Numbered from the stretch's first letter, positions 1 through 9,528 are shown. The stretch is DNA of 52,076 bases from Rhizobium sp. Q54 (GCA_945903635.1 CAMDOT010000014.1:1-52076); one strand, 5' to 3'. The notes: generated from the sequence alone by a model not told the origin. Translations and numbers: made by a program.

Positions 1-954
1 GCTGTCCTTGATCGAGTCCTCGACGATCAGGCGCGAGCCGGCGGTGCAGACCTCGCCCTGGTTGAACCAGATGCCGAAGGCGGTGCGGCGCGCGGCGATG
101 TCGAGGTTGGGCGCGTCGGCCAGCACGATGTTGGGCGACTTGCCGCCGCACTCGAGCCAGACCTGCTTCATGTTGGATTCGCCGGAGTAGCGCAGGAAGT
201 ACTTGCCGACCTCGGTCGAGCCGGTGAAGGCGATGACGTCGACGTCCATGTGGCGGCCGAGCGCCTGTCCGGCGGTCTCGCCGAAGCCCGGCAGGACGTT
301 GAACACGCCTTCGGGGATGCCGGCTTCCGCCGCCAGCTCGGCGAGACGGATGGCGGTGAGGGGGGATTGCTCGGCGGGCTTCAGGATCACCGAGTTGCCG
401 GCAGCCAGAGCCGGCGAGATCTTCCAGCAGGCCATCAGCAGCGGGAAGTTCCACGGCACGACGCAGGCCACGACGCCCGAGGCCTCGCGGGTGATCATGG
501 CCACGACATTGCCCGGCGTCGGCGCGATCTCGTCGTAGATCTTGTCGATGGCCTCGGCGAACCACTGCACGGTGTTGGCCGAGCCCGGGACGTCGACCGT
601 GGTCGAGAAGGCGATCGGCTTGCCCATGTCGAGCGTCTCGAGCAGCGCCAGCTCCTCGCGGTTCTTCATCATGAGCTCGGCGAGCTTCAGCATGATGCGC
701 TTGCGGTTGGCCGGCGGCATGTTGGCCCAGGTGCCCTTCTCGAAGGCGGCGCGGGCGGCCTTCACGGCGGCGTCGACGTCGGCGGTGTCGCAGGCCGCGA
801 CCTTGGTCAGGACCTGGCCGGTGGCTGGGTTGATGCAGTCGAAGGTCTTGCCCGAGACGGAGGGCGCGAACTTGCCGCCGATGAAGGCCTGGTTGCGGTA
901 GGCGAGGGCGCCGACACGGGTCTTCCAGTCGTCGCGCGAAAGCTGGGCGCTCAT
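1..954 (-). CDS. Aldehyde dehydrogenase (NAD-dependent, partial)
   Basis: NAD(P)-dependent aldehyde dehydrogenase that oxidises an aldehyde to its acid in the cytoplasm. The 318 visible codons are the N-terminal two thirds of the family's usual 490-500 residues; the rest lies beyond the left edge. Visible hallmarks are the cofactor-binding stretch VVPWNFPLLM, the FTGSTEVGK loop, the general-base Glu in LECGGKSP and the catalytic Cys in NQGEVCTAG. The start ATG follows GGAGGAAATGAA; the other nearby ATG runs into a stop after two codons. The sequence resembles the PuuC/AldH group (gamma-glutamylaminobutyraldehyde dehydrogenase-like), but the substrate cannot be fixed from this fragment. It is encoded downstream of the rpmG terminator and is probably a separate transcription unit. 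Confidence 0.93.
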   Translation of the reverse strand, partial: MSAQLSRDDWKTRVGALAYRNQAFIGGKFAPSVSGKTFDCINPATGQVLTKVAACDTADVDAAVKAARAAFEKGTWANMPPANRKRIMLKLAELMMKNREELALLETLDMGKPIAFSTTVDVPGSANTVQWFAEAIDKIYDEIAPTPGNVVAMITREASGVVACVVPWNFPLLMACWKISPALAAGNSVILKPAEQSPLTAIRLAELAAEAGIPEGVFNVLPGFGETAGQALGRHMDVDVIAFTGSTEVGKYFLRYSGESNMKQVWLECGGKSPNIVLADAPNLDIAARRTAFGIWFNQGEVCTAGSRLIVEDSIKDS

Positions 955-1007
955 TTCATTTCCTCCGGTTGCTTGATGGGGCGGAGCCTAGCCGCAAATT
1001 GGCCCAC

Positions 1008-1034
1008 GAAAAAGCCGCCCAAAAGGGCGGCTTT
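1008..1034 (-). terminator. Rho-independent terminator of rpmG
   Basis: Read on the minus strand, AAAGCCGCCC, a TTTT loop and GGGCGGCTTT form a perfect 10-bp stem followed by further T residues. It lies 23 bases past the rpmG stop, a textbook intrinsic terminator that separates rpmG from the aldehyde dehydrogenase gene. Confidence 0.85.
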
Positions 1035-1056
1035 GGCGGCAGGCGGTGTAATCGCC

Positions 1057-1224
1057 TTACTTGATCTTGGATTCCTTGAACACGACGTGCTTGCGCGCGA
1101 CCGGATCGTACTTCTTGAGTTCGAGCTTCTCGGTCTTGGTGCGCGGGTTCTTCTTGGTGACGTAGAAGAAGCCGGTGTCGGCGCTGGAAATCATCTTGAT
1201 CAGGATCGAGGTCGGCTTGGCCAT
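1057..1224 (-). CDS. rpmG: 50S ribosomal protein L33
   Basis: Small protein of the large ribosomal subunit. The 55-residue translation begins [10 protein letters not shown] and carries the L33 pattern ([28 protein letters not shown], ending KESKIK). The usual zinc-binding Cys pairs are absent, as in the Cys-minus L33 type common in Proteobacteria. A modest AAGGACA ribosome-binding site precedes the ATG. It has its own promoter (TTGACA/TAATTT upstream) and a strong terminator, so it is probably monocistronic although it lies downstream of topA-rnr-DUF983-S41. Confidence 0.95.
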   Translation of the reverse strand: MAKPTSILIKMISSADTGFFYVTKKNPRTKTEKLELKKYDPVARKHVVFKESKIK

Positions 1225-1269
1225 GGTCTTGTCCTTATGCCCAGAAGGGCGAATTCTTCAAGTGGCGGC

Positions 1270-1297
1270 AAATTAGTCGGGGCAGGCGCGGTGTCAA
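1270..1297 (-). promoter_or_regulatory. Probable sigma-70 promoter of rpmG
   Basis: On the minus strand a consensus -35 TTGACA is followed after 16 bases by TAATTT. The predicted start of transcription would leave a leader of about 38 bases before the rpmG ATG. The promoter lies between the S41 protease stop and rpmG. Confidence 0.6.
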
Positions 1298-1326
1298 GCG
1301 CCACGATCAAGCACCACGACGGCCCC

Positions 1327-2913
1327 CTAGGGACGCGCCGCCGCCTGGTAGGTCCCCATCTGCACGGCATGCGCATAGAGGGAACGGTCGCGCAGGATCT
1401 GGCTGGCGATCTCGATATCGCGCTCGGGCGAATTGTCGCCGGGCGGGCAGATCTTGCGCAGGTCGGTCACTTCCTCTGGGGTCGGGTTGCGCAGCGCATG
1501 CCAGCGCATCAGTGACCCCTGGCTGGCATCGACCGTCGTGCCGATCTGGCTGGCGTTGCCCGCCTTGGCGGTGCAGATGCTGGGCAGCACGCCCAGTTCG
1601 TTCCAGGTGTAGCCGGAAGGCGCCTGCAGGCGCGACCAGGTGAGAATGAGCTCGCCCTCGTTGGCCAGCCGCACGACGGTCTGCACCGTGCCCTTGCCGT
1701 AGCTGGTCGTGCCGACCACGACGGCGCGGCCGCGGTCCTGCAGCGCCGCCGCCACGATTTCGGCGGCCGACGCCGAACCGCCGTTCATCAGGACAACCAC
1801 CGGCAGCTCGGCGACCTTGCGCGCGGTGCCGCTGCGATAGGTCCGGCGGCTGTCGGGATGGCGGCCCTGGGTCGAGAAGATGGTGCCGTCGCCGATGAAC
1901 AGTTCGGCCACCGCCTGCGCCTGGTCGAGCAGGCCGCCGCGGTTACCGCGCATGTCGAGGATGAGGCCGGCCAGGCCGGGGCCGATCTCGGCGCGCGCCT
2001 TGTCGATGGCGGTGCGCAGGTTGTCGGTCGTGGCTGTGTTGAAGCCGCTCAGCGCGATCAGGGCGAGGTCGCCGCGGCGCTCGTAGACGACCGTGGTCGG
2101 CACGATACGGCCGCGCTTCATGCCGACCGTGATCTCGCGGCCCTGCGACGGGCGCAGGACGGTCAGCAGGACGGGCGTGCCCACCGTGCCGCGCAGGTTG
2201 AGCACGATGTCGGACAGCGGGCTGTCGACCATGGGCTTGCCGTCGATGGCCAGGATCTGGTCGCCCACTTCGAGGCCGGCCTTGCCCGCGGGCGAGCCGT
2301 CCTGGAGGGCGCGGATCATGATCTTCTTGTCTTCGGTGCGCTCGACGGTGATGCCGATGCCGCCGCCGCCGTCGCGCTGGAAGCGGTTGTCGCGGGCCTC
2401 CTCGGGGTCGGCATAGCGGCTGTTGCGGTCGAGCTGCTTGGTGGTGGCGGCCATCGCCTTGCGGATGAGCGCCTGGCGGTCGCTTTCCTGGAGGGTGGTC
2501 GATGAGTCGATCGAGCCGGCGAGCAGCTCGGCCAGCATGCCGCCCCAGGCCCGGCCGTCGGACGTGTCGCCGGGGGTGGGCCGGCTCATCACTTCGCGGC
2601 CGTCACGCATCACCGTGAACCTGGTGTCCGAGGTCGTGAGGCTGAGCGCCGGGTCGGCGCCAGCCAAGCCGCGGTAGGTTTCGGCCGACAGGGTGCGGAA
2701 GTTGGGCTCGTACAGATGGCGGTCGCCGATGGCCCGGTAGGCCTGCAGCACGACCCGTTCGATATTGACGTCGGCGGCGACCGACGCACCGCGGCCCTGC
2801 GATTGCGGAGACTCGGTCGAGGTCGCGCAGGAAGCGACCAGTGCCCCGACGAGCAAACTGGCGGCCACAGGCGCCTGTATCGAGCGAAAAAGGGAGGTAA
2901 ACAGGACGGTCAT
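1327..2913 (-). CDS. S41-family C-terminal processing peptidase, predicted lipoprotein
   Basis: Periplasmic tail-specific protease of the CtpA/Prc type, with a PDZ domain that presents substrate C-termini to a Ser-Lys dyad. From the ATG at 2913 the protein has 528 residues. A signal peptide ends in the lipobox LVASC, predicting a lipid anchor at Cys29. A PDZ domain (GIGITVERTEDK through GLEVGDQILAIDGK) precedes the S41 core. The catalytic Ser in GGSASAAE is 25 residues before the Lys in SYGKG, the family's normal spacing. The frame can be extended to a GTG at 2958, just after the DUF983 stop, but that would put a poor 15-residue extension before the signal peptide. Probably cotranscribed with the upstream rnr/DUF983 genes. 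Confidence 0.9.
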   Translation of the reverse strand: MTVLFTSLFRSIQAPVAASLLVGALVASCATSTESPQSQGRGASVAADVNIERVVLQAYRAIGDRHLYEPNFRTLSAETYRGLAGADPALSLTTSDTRFTVMRDGREVMSRPTPGDTSDGRAWGGMLAELLAGSIDSSTTLQESDRQALIRKAMAATTKQLDRNSRYADPEEARDNRFQRDGGGGIGITVERTEDKKIMIRALQDGSPAGKAGLEVGDQILAIDGKPMVDSPLSDIVLNLRGTVGTPVLLTVLRPSQGREITVGMKRGRIVPTTVVYERRGDLALIALSGFNTATTDNLRTAIDKARAEIGPGLAGLILDMRGNRGGLLDQAQAVAELFIGDGTIFSTQGRHPDSRRTYRSGTARKVAELPVVVLMNGGSASAAEIVAAALQDRGRAVVVGTTSYGKGTVQTVVRLANEGELILTWSRLQAPSGYTWNELGVLPSICTAKAGNASQIGTTVDASQGSLMRWHALRNPTPEEVTDLRKICPPGDNSPERDIEIASQILRDRSLYAHAVQMGTYQAAARP

Positions 2914-2961
2914 ACCCAACTGGGTACACAGTAGCACAAGCCGTTGGCGGCAAGCCACGGC

Positions 2962-3372
2962 TCAAGGAGAGTTGTTGTCGAGGCCTCCGGAGGAGGGTTT
3001 AGGGGCCGCGATCCGGTGCGCCCACAGCAGCGCGATGACGGCCCCCTTGATGTGGGGAAGCAGGTAAAGCGCCAATATCACCGACAACGGCAGCCACAGC
3101 AGGGCATGGAACCACAGGGGTGGCTGTTGTCCCAAGCGCTCGACGATCAGGACCAGGGGCACGACAATGTGACCGACGGCGAAGATCGTGAAATAGGCCG
3201 GGGCATCGTCGGCGCGATACGGTTCGAGCGCCTGGTTGCAGGTCGGGCAATGGCTCTGCATCTTCAGGAACCGGCTGAACAAGGCCCCTTTCCCGCAACG
3301 CGGGCACCGGCCGGACCAGCCACGCAACAGCGCGGTCCAGAATTCCACGGGGGCATAGTCCTCGTCGCTCAT
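2962..3372 (-). CDS. DUF983 family membrane protein
   Basis: Small inner-membrane protein of unknown function (136 residues). The cytoplasmic N-terminal part has a zinc-ribbon-like pair, CPRCGKGALF and CPTCNQALEPY, followed by two hydrophobic helices (around residues 60-78 and 85-105). This is the standard DUF983 arrangement. The gene lies 22 bases downstream of rnr, as is common in alphaproteobacteria, and is followed at once by the S41 protease, so it is probably part of the topA-rnr operon. The GAAGG directly before the ATG is a poorly spaced ribosome-binding site, consistent with coupling to rnr translation. Confidence 0.85.
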   Translation of the reverse strand: MSDEDYAPVEFWTALLRGWSGRCPRCGKGALFSRFLKMQSHCPTCNQALEPYRADDAPAYFTIFAVGHIVVPLVLIVERLGQQPPLWFHALLWLPLSVILALYLLPHIKGAVIALLWAHRIAAPKPSSGGLDNNSP

Positions 3373-3394
3373 CCTTCAAAGATGGGCGCGTCGG

Positions 3395-5650
3395 TCACTT
3401 TCGTCGGCGTGACCGTTTGTCCCGAGGGGGGCCTCGATGCGCGACCGGACGCCGCGGCGGCCCGCCGGGTCCGCGCGGCAGGGCATGGCGCTCGACGCGC
3501 TCGATCACGTCCGTGATCTCGAACAGCAATCCGGCGGTGGCGGCGTCGGCCTCGACCAGTTTCAGCTTCACCCGGTCGCCCAGGCCGAAGGTCTCGCCCG
3601 TGCGCTCGCCGATCAGGAGCTGGCGGCCCTCGTCGTGGCGGAAGAATTCCTGGCCCAGCGAGCGGATGGGGATCAGCCCGTCCGCTCCGGTGCCGTCGAG
3701 GGCGGCAAACAGGCCGAAGCGCGTGACGCTGGTGATGCGGCCGGCGAAGGTGGCGCCCACGTGCTGGGCCATGAAGGCCACGACGTAACGGTCCATGGCG
3801 CCACGCTCGGCGGCAACGGCGCGGCGCTCGCACATCGACAGATGCTCGCCGAATTCGACGAAGCGGCCGCGGTCGGCCTCGGCAAGGCCGCCGTCGCCCA
3901 GGCCATAGGCGGCGATCAGGGCGCGGTGGACGATCAGGTCGGGATAGCGGCGGATCGGCGAGGTGAAGTGGGCATAGCGCGGCAGCGCGAGGCCAAAGTG
4001 GCCGAGATTGTCCGGGCTGTAGACGGCCTGGCTCTGGCTGCGCAGCACCGTCTGGCTGACCAGCTGCGAGACCGGCTTGCCGGCGACCTCGTGCAGCACG
4101 CGGTTGAGGTCGGCCGGGCGCAGCCGCTGTCCGGTCGGCACCTTGATGCCCAACGTGCCGAGGAATTCGCGCAGGGACTCGAGCTTGGCAAGGTCGGGCT
4201 GGTCGTGGACGCGGTAGAGGCAGGCGGCGCGGCGTTGTTCCAGCGCCTGGGCCGCCGCCACGTTGGCCAGCACCATGAATTCCTCGATCAGCTTGTGGCT
4301 GTCGAGGCGCTCGCGCACGCCGATCTCGGCGATCCGGCCATCGTCGCCCAGCGTCACCTGCCGCTCCGGCAGGTCGAGATCGAGCGCGCCGCGCGCCTCG
4401 CGCGCCGCCAGCAGGACTCGATAGGCGCCGTAGAGGGGGCGCACGACGCCGTCCATCAGCGGCGCGATCTCCTCGTCGGGCGTGCCGTCCATGGCGCGCT
4501 GGACGCGGTTATAGGTGAGGCGGGCGGCCGAGCGCATCATGGCGCGGTGGAAGCGATGGTTCTTGAGGTGGCCCTCGGCGTCGATCCGCATCTCGGCCAC
4601 CAGTACCGGGCGATCCTCGTGCGGTACCAGCGAGCACCAGTGGTTGGAGAGCGCCTCCGGCAGCATCGGCACGACGCGGTCGGGAAAATAGACCGAGGTG
4701 CCGCGCTGGTAGGCGGCGCGGTCGAGCGGCTTGTCGTGGCGCACGTACCAGGCGACGTCGGCGATGGCGACCAGAAGACGCCAGCCGCCGGGATGATCCG
4801 GGTCGGGCTCGGCGAATACGGCGTCGTCGAAATCGCGCGCGTCCTCGCCGTCGATGGTGACCAGCGGCGTCTGGCGGAGATCGAGCCGATTGCCCATCGG
4901 CGCGGCCTTGGCGCGCTCGGCTTCTTCCAGTGCTGCCGATGGAAACTCCACCGGGATGTCGCTGGCGGCGATCGAGATCAGGCTGACGGTGCGCGGATCG
5001 CTCATCGGGCCGATGCGCTCGAGCACGCGCGCCCGGCGGGCGAGCGCACCGCCGGTCGCCTCGATCCAGACGATGTCGCCCGGCTTGGCGCCGTTCTTGT
5101 CGGCGGGCCGGACGTCGAAGCTCACGCGCTGCTTGCGGTCGGTGGGCGTCACGAGCCCGAGGTCGTTGCGGCCGGGCGGCTCCTCGTAGAGGCCCAGGAT
5201 CTTCTTCGGGCCGCTGCCCAGCCGGCGGATGATCTTGGCCTCGTAGGCGTTCTTGCCGCGGCGCTTGAGGCTGCCCAGCACGCGGTCGCCCACGGCCGGC
5301 GCCGGGCCGCTGCGCGGCGCCGTCTGCGGGTCGATCTCGATGTGCGGCGGCGGGCCGTCCTTGTCGTCGTCGTGGCGGCGCGGCACGGCGATCAGGTGGC
5401 CGTCGTCGTCGACCCGGACGATTTCCAGGACCGTGATGTCGGTCAGTGCCGCGGGATCGCGGAAGGTTTTGGCGCGGTCGGGCGTGATCTCGCCCGCGTC
5501 GCGCAGGTCGCGCAGCAGTTCCTTGAGTTCGATCCGCTGGTCGCCCTTGAGGCCGTAGGCGCGGGCGATCTCGCGCTTGCCGATCGGCGTGGCGCTGTCG
5601 CGGATGAAGGCCAGCAGTTCGTCGCGGGTCGGAACCTTGCCCTTAGCCAT
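3395..5650 (-). CDS. rnr: Ribonuclease R
   Basis: Processive 3'-to-5' exoribonuclease that degrades structured RNA and takes part in rRNA and mRNA quality control. At 751 residues it is of normal length. The order is an N-terminal winged-helix segment (about 1-70), cold-shock-like OB domains (about 70-250), the RNB catalytic domain with metal-binding aspartates in TIDGEDARDFDDAVFA, a C-terminal S1 domain (ATFAGRITSVTRFGLFAAL) and a basic tail ending KRSRRRK. The start overlaps the topA stop by 8 bases (ATGGCTAA), which indicates translational coupling. Confidence 0.97.
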   Translation of the reverse strand: MAKGKVPTRDELLAFIRDSATPIGKREIARAYGLKGDQRIELKELLRDLRDAGEITPDRAKTFRDPAALTDITVLEIVRVDDDGHLIAVPRRHDDDKDGPPPHIEIDPQTAPRSGPAPAVGDRVLGSLKRRGKNAYEAKIIRRLGSGPKKILGLYEEPPGRNDLGLVTPTDRKQRVSFDVRPADKNGAKPGDIVWIEATGGALARRARVLERIGPMSDPRTVSLISIAASDIPVEFPSAALEEAERAKAAPMGNRLDLRQTPLVTIDGEDARDFDDAVFAEPDPDHPGGWRLLVAIADVAWYVRHDKPLDRAAYQRGTSVYFPDRVVPMLPEALSNHWCSLVPHEDRPVLVAEMRIDAEGHLKNHRFHRAMMRSAARLTYNRVQRAMDGTPDEEIAPLMDGVVRPLYGAYRVLLAAREARGALDLDLPERQVTLGDDGRIAEIGVRERLDSHKLIEEFMVLANVAAAQALEQRRAACLYRVHDQPDLAKLESLREFLGTLGIKVPTGQRLRPADLNRVLHEVAGKPVSQLVSQTVLRSQSQAVYSPDNLGHFGLALPRYAHFTSPIRRYPDLIVHRALIAAYGLGDGGLAEADRGRFVEFGEHLSMCERRAVAAERGAMDRYVVAFMAQHVGATFAGRITSVTRFGLFAALDGTGADGLIPIRSLGQEFFRHDEGRQLLIGERTGETFGLGDRVKLKLVEADAATAGLLFEITDVIERVERHALPRGPGGPPRRPVAHRGPPRDKRSRRRK

Positions 5651-8369
5651 CGGTCCCGGTGCGGGGCGGGGGCTCTACCTTGGCCTTGCGCTTGGGTGCC
5701 GCCTTCTTCTTGGCCGCGGGCTTGGTGGGCGCCGCGTCGTTGGCCGGTACCGAGACGTCGGCCGCGCCGTTCGCCGCCTTGGCCTTGGCCTTTGGTTTTG
5801 CCTTGGGGGCAGCAGCCTTTTTGGCGCGCGCCGGCTTCTTGCCGCCACCCTTTGCCGCGCGCTCGGCCAGAAGCGACACAGCATGGTCGAGCGTCAGCTC
5901 TTCCGGCTTGATGTCCTTGGGGACGGTGGCGTTGATGCCGCCGTGCTTCACATAGTGGCCGTAGCGGCCGTCGTAGAGTTCGATCGGCGCTTCGTCGTTG
6001 GGATGATTGCCGACGACGCGCAGCGGCTTCACGGCGGCGCGGCCGCGGCCCGGCACCCTGGCCTCGGCCAGCAGCGCCACGGCGCGGTTCATGCCGATTT
6101 CGAGCACGCTCTCGTCGGCGGGAATCGATTTGTACTTCGGGCCGTGCTTCACGTAGGGGCCGAAGCGGCCGACGCCGGCCAGGATCATTTCGCTGTCTTC
6201 GGGATGGGGGCCCAGTTCGCGCGGCAGGGCCAGCAGCGCCAGCGCCTTTTCCAGCGTCACGTCGTCGGGGACCATGTCCTTCAGCAGCGACTGCCGCTTG
6301 GGCTTGTCCTTGCCCTCGGGTTCGCCGAGCTGGACGTAGAGACCGTAAGGGCCCTTGCGCAGCGTGACCTGCTTGCCGGTGACGGGATCGTCGCCGAGGA
6401 TCTTCGGGCCGTCGAGATTGACGCCCGATGCGGCATCGGCCTCGGCATCGACGATGCCCAGCTTGCGGGTGAAGCGGCACTCCGGATAGTTCGAGCAGCC
6501 GATGAAGGCGCCGAACTTGCCGAGCTTGAGCCCGAGGCGGCCGTCGGCGCACGACGGGCAGGCGCGCGGGCTCTTGCCGTCCTTGGCCTCGGGGAAGAAG
6601 TGGGGCCCGAGCTCCGAATCGATCTTGTCGAGCACTTCGCGGACGCGCAGTTCCTTGGTCTCGCCGACGGCGGCCGAGAAGGCCTTCCAGAATTCGCGCA
6701 GCACCTGGCGCCAGTCGATCTTGCCGCCCGAGATGTCGTCGAGCTCTTCCTCGAGATGGGCAGTGAAGTCGTATTCGACGTAGCGCGGAAAGTAACTCTG
6801 CAGGAAGGCGGTGACGATGCGGCCGCGATCCTCCGGTACGAAGCGCTTGCGGTCGATCTTCACATAGTTGCGGCGCTGCAGGACCTCGATGATGCTGGCA
6901 TAGGTCGAGGGCCGGCCGATGCCGAGCTCCTCGAGCTTCTTCACGAGGCTGGCCTCGGAATAGCGCGGCGGCGGTTCGGTGAAGTGCTGTTCCGGCACGA
7001 CGTCGCGGCGCTCCAGCGCCTCGGCCTCGCCGACGTCGGGCAGGATCGAGTTGCCGTCCTCGTCCTCGCTCTTCTCGTCCTTGCCTTCGTCGTAGAGCGT
7101 AAGGAAGCCGTTGAACTTGATGACCGAGCCGGTCGCGCGCAGCTGCACGTTCTTGTCGCCGCTGGCGATGTCGACCGTGACCTGGTCGAGCACGGCGCTT
7201 TCCATCTGGCTCGCCACGGTGCGCTTCCAGATCAGCTCGTAGAGGCCGAGCTGGTCCTTGTCCAAGTACCTTGCGACATCCTGCGGTGTGCGGAAGAGGT
7301 CGGTCGGACGGATCGCCTCGTGCGCCTCCTGGGCGTTCTTGGCCTTGGATGTGTAGACGCGCGGGCTCGCCGGCACGTAGCTCTGGCCATACTTGGTCTC
7401 GATCAGGCGGCGCGTCTGGCCGATCGCCTCGGGGGCCAGCTGGACGCCGTCGGTGCGCATGTAGGTGATGAGGCCGACGGTTTCGCCGCCGATGTCGACA
7501 CCTTCGTACAGGCGCTGGGCAATGCGCATGGCGGTGGCGGCGCCGACACCCAGTTTGCGCGAGGCTTCCTGCTGCAGGGTCGAGGTGATGAAGGGCGGCG
7601 GCGGGTTGCGGCGCACCTGGCGGCGGTCGATCGACGCCACCGAGAAGGCGCGGCGCTCGAGCTCGCGCTTGGCCGATTGCGCGCGCTCCTCGTTGTCGAG
7701 GTCGAACTTGTCGAGCTTGCGGCCGTCGAGATGGGTGAGGCGGGCCTTTAGCGCCTGCTTCTTGGCCGTGCCGAAGATGGCGTCGACCGTCCAGTATTCG
7801 CGAGTCTTGAAGACCTCGATCTCGGCTTCGCGCTCGCAGATCAGGCGCAGCGCCACCGACTGCACGCGGCCGGCCGAGCGGCTGCCCGGCAGCTTGCGCC
7901 ACAGCACCGGCGACAGGGTGAAGCCCACGAGATAATCGAGCGCGCGGCGCGCCATGTAGGCATCGATCAGCGGCTGGTCGAGTTCGCGCGGATGGGCGAC
8001 GGCATCCAGCACCGACTGCTTGGTGATGGAATTGAAGGTGACCCGTTTGACGTCGACGCCGTCGAGCGCCTTCTTGCGCCCGAGGATCTCCTTCACGTGC
8101 CAGGAGATCGCCTCGCCCTCGCGATCCGGATCGGTCGCGAGATAGAGCTTGCCGCCCTTGGTTATCGCCTGGGCGATGGCGTCGAGGCGCTTCTGCGACT
8201 GGGGGTCGATCTCCCAGTCCATGGCGAAATCATCATCCGGGCGGACCGAGCCGTCCTTGGACGGCAGATCGCGGACATGACCGTAGGAAGCCAGCACCGT
8301 GTAACCGGGGCCGAGGTACTTCCCAATGGTCTTAGCCTTGGCCGGGGACTCGACGACCAGCACGTCCAT
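5643..8369 (-). CDS. topA: DNA topoisomerase I
   Basis: Type IA topoisomerase that relaxes negative supercoils. The 908-residue protein opens with the TOPRIM domain (VVESPAKAKTIGKYLG, then TDPDREGEAISWH). The active-site Tyr lies near residue 303 in ITYMRTDGVQ. A zinc ribbon (CPSCADGRLG, CSNYPEC) follows near residue 600, then topoisomerase C-terminal repeats of the form GRFGPYVKHG and GRYGHYVKHG, and a Lys/Ala-rich tail of about 70 residues typical of high-GC bacteria. The dprA-topA-rnr order is standard for alphaproteobacteria. The 50-base gap after dprA holds a weak terminator-like repeat, so topA may also have its own promoter. Confidence 0.98.
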   Translation of the reverse strand: MDVLVVESPAKAKTIGKYLGPGYTVLASYGHVRDLPSKDGSVRPDDDFAMDWEIDPQSQKRLDAIAQAITKGGKLYLATDPDREGEAISWHVKEILGRKKALDGVDVKRVTFNSITKQSVLDAVAHPRELDQPLIDAYMARRALDYLVGFTLSPVLWRKLPGSRSAGRVQSVALRLICEREAEIEVFKTREYWTVDAIFGTAKKQALKARLTHLDGRKLDKFDLDNEERAQSAKRELERRAFSVASIDRRQVRRNPPPPFITSTLQQEASRKLGVGAATAMRIAQRLYEGVDIGGETVGLITYMRTDGVQLAPEAIGQTRRLIETKYGQSYVPASPRVYTSKAKNAQEAHEAIRPTDLFRTPQDVARYLDKDQLGLYELIWKRTVASQMESAVLDQVTVDIASGDKNVQLRATGSVIKFNGFLTLYDEGKDEKSEDEDGNSILPDVGEAEALERRDVVPEQHFTEPPPRYSEASLVKKLEELGIGRPSTYASIIEVLQRRNYVKIDRKRFVPEDRGRIVTAFLQSYFPRYVEYDFTAHLEEELDDISGGKIDWRQVLREFWKAFSAAVGETKELRVREVLDKIDSELGPHFFPEAKDGKSPRACPSCADGRLGLKLGKFGAFIGCSNYPECRFTRKLGIVDAEADAASGVNLDGPKILGDDPVTGKQVTLRKGPYGLYVQLGEPEGKDKPKRQSLLKDMVPDDVTLEKALALLALPRELGPHPEDSEMILAGVGRFGPYVKHGPKYKSIPADESVLEIGMNRAVALLAEARVPGRGRAAVKPLRVVGNHPNDEAPIELYDGRYGHYVKHGGINATVPKDIKPEELTLDHAVSLLAERAAKGGGKKPARAKKAAAPKAKPKAKAKAANGAADVSVPANDAAPTKPAAKKKAAPKRKAKVEPPPRTGTDG

Positions 8370-8391
8370 CGGCGAAACATGCTCCAGTGAA

Positions 8392-8422
8392 AAATCAGAA
8401 GCCGGAGCTAAATCGCTGATTT
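8392..8422 (-). terminator. Possible weak terminator after dprA
   Basis: On the minus strand AAATCAG and CTGATTT form a 7-bp AT-rich stem with a 17-base loop, followed by further T residues. It overlaps the dprA stop. The long loop and AT-rich stem make it weak, so it may only attenuate read-through into topA. Confidence 0.3.
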
Positions 8423-9476
8423 ACATCAGAGATACGCGGTTACCCCGGTGCCTCTCCAGGCGGCCCTCCAGCTCAAGGGCCAGGAGGACCTCCGCCACGG
8501 AGGCGGCGGACACTTGGCACCGGCGCACCAGTTCGTCAACCGCGGTGGGCACCGACCCCAGGGCTTCGAGCACCTTTGCGGTATCTCCGTCGGGCCGATT
8601 TTGACCTTTCCGGTCAATGGGTTGGCTGGGGGCGGACGGCCGGCCCAAAACATCCAGAATATCGTTGGCGTCGCGGACCAATATGGCCCCATCCCGGATA
8701 AGGCTATTCGATCCGGCATAGCGCGGGTCCATCGGAGAGCCCGGCACGACGAAGACCTCGCGCCCCTGTTCGGCGGCGCGCTGGGCAGTGATCAGGGAGC
8801 CCGACCGGGCGGCCGCCTCGACCACGATCACGCCCGCCGAGAGGCCGCTCACGATGCGATTGCGCCGCGGGAAGGCGCGGGCGACCGGCGGCGTGCCGAC
8901 CGGCGATTCGCTCAGGATCAGGCCCTGCGCCGCAATTGCCTGGTGCAGCGCCGCGTTCTGCGGTGGGTAGATCTGGTCGATGCCGCCGGCCAGGACGGCC
9001 ACGGTGCCGGTGGCGAGGGCGGCTTCATGCGCCGCGGCATCGATACCGCGGGCCAGTCCGGAGACAATGACGAAACCGGCGGCTCCCAGCACGGCCGCCA
9101 GCTCGGCGGCGAAGCGCCGGCCGGCCAGCGAGGCGTCGCGGGCGCCAACCAGCGCCAGGGTCGGCCGGCCGAGCAGGGCCAGATCGCCGATCGCCGACAG
9201 CATCGGCGGGGCGCCAGGCACGGCCGCCAGGGCGGCGGGGTAGGCCGTGTCGCCGACCACCAGGAACCGCCCGCCGGCCTGGGCGAGGCGGGCTTCCTCG
9301 CGGTCGATGTCGGCATCGGTGCGGGCGGCGAGCCTCGTGCAGGCGGCCCGGGCCGAGCCGAAATGGGCCAGCGCTTCGTGGAAGGTGACGGGGCCGATGC
9401 GGGCCCCGCGCGCCAGGCGGAGGCGGGCGCGGCGTTCCGGGGGATCCAACTCGAGAGTGTGCAGGCCGTCGAACAT
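8421..9476 (-). CDS. dprA: DNA-processing protein DprA
   Basis: DprA/Smf loads RecA onto incoming single-stranded DNA during transformation; most bacteria keep it whether or not they are known to be competent. The 351 residues contain an N-terminal SAM-like region, the Rossmann-fold core (VGARDASLAGRRFA, VSGLARGIDAAAHEAAL, AGGIDQIYPPQN, FPRRNRIVSGLS) and a C-terminal winged-helix segment (SVPTAVDELVRRCQVS). It lies directly upstream of topA. Its usual upstream neighbour plsY is displaced about 4.9 kb by the ABC transporter block. The 51-base upstream gap is AT-rich and may carry a promoter. Confidence 0.95.
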   Translation of the reverse strand: MFDGLHTLELDPPERRARLRLARGARIGPVTFHEALAHFGSARAACTRLAARTDADIDREEARLAQAGGRFLVVGDTAYPAALAAVPGAPPMLSAIGDLALLGRPTLALVGARDASLAGRRFAAELAAVLGAAGFVIVSGLARGIDAAAHEAALATGTVAVLAGGIDQIYPPQNAALHQAIAAQGLILSESPVGTPPVARAFPRRNRIVSGLSAGVIVVEAAARSGSLITAQRAAEQGREVFVVPGSPMDPRYAGSNSLIRDGAILVRDANDILDVLGRPSAPSQPIDRKGQNRPDGDTAKVLEALGSVPTAVDELVRRCQVSAASVAEVLLALELEGRLERHRGNRVSLM

Positions 9477-9528
9477 GTCGCGACACTAAGCGGGAATAAC
9501 AATCATGTAAAACAACCTGAAGTAGAAT

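Noticed and set aside
3437..5911. 824-codon open frame on the plus strand opposite rnr
   Set aside because: Antisense shadow produced by high GC; low-complexity Arg/Ala/Gly/Val protein, while the minus frame encodes a complete RNase R.
5577..7751. 724-codon plus-strand frame opposite topA
   Set aside because: Antisense shadow; the topA frame is complete and carries all motifs.
5443..7902. 819-codon minus-strand frame overlapping topA
   Set aside because: Out-of-frame shadow of topA with Arg/Gly/Ala-rich content and no domain.
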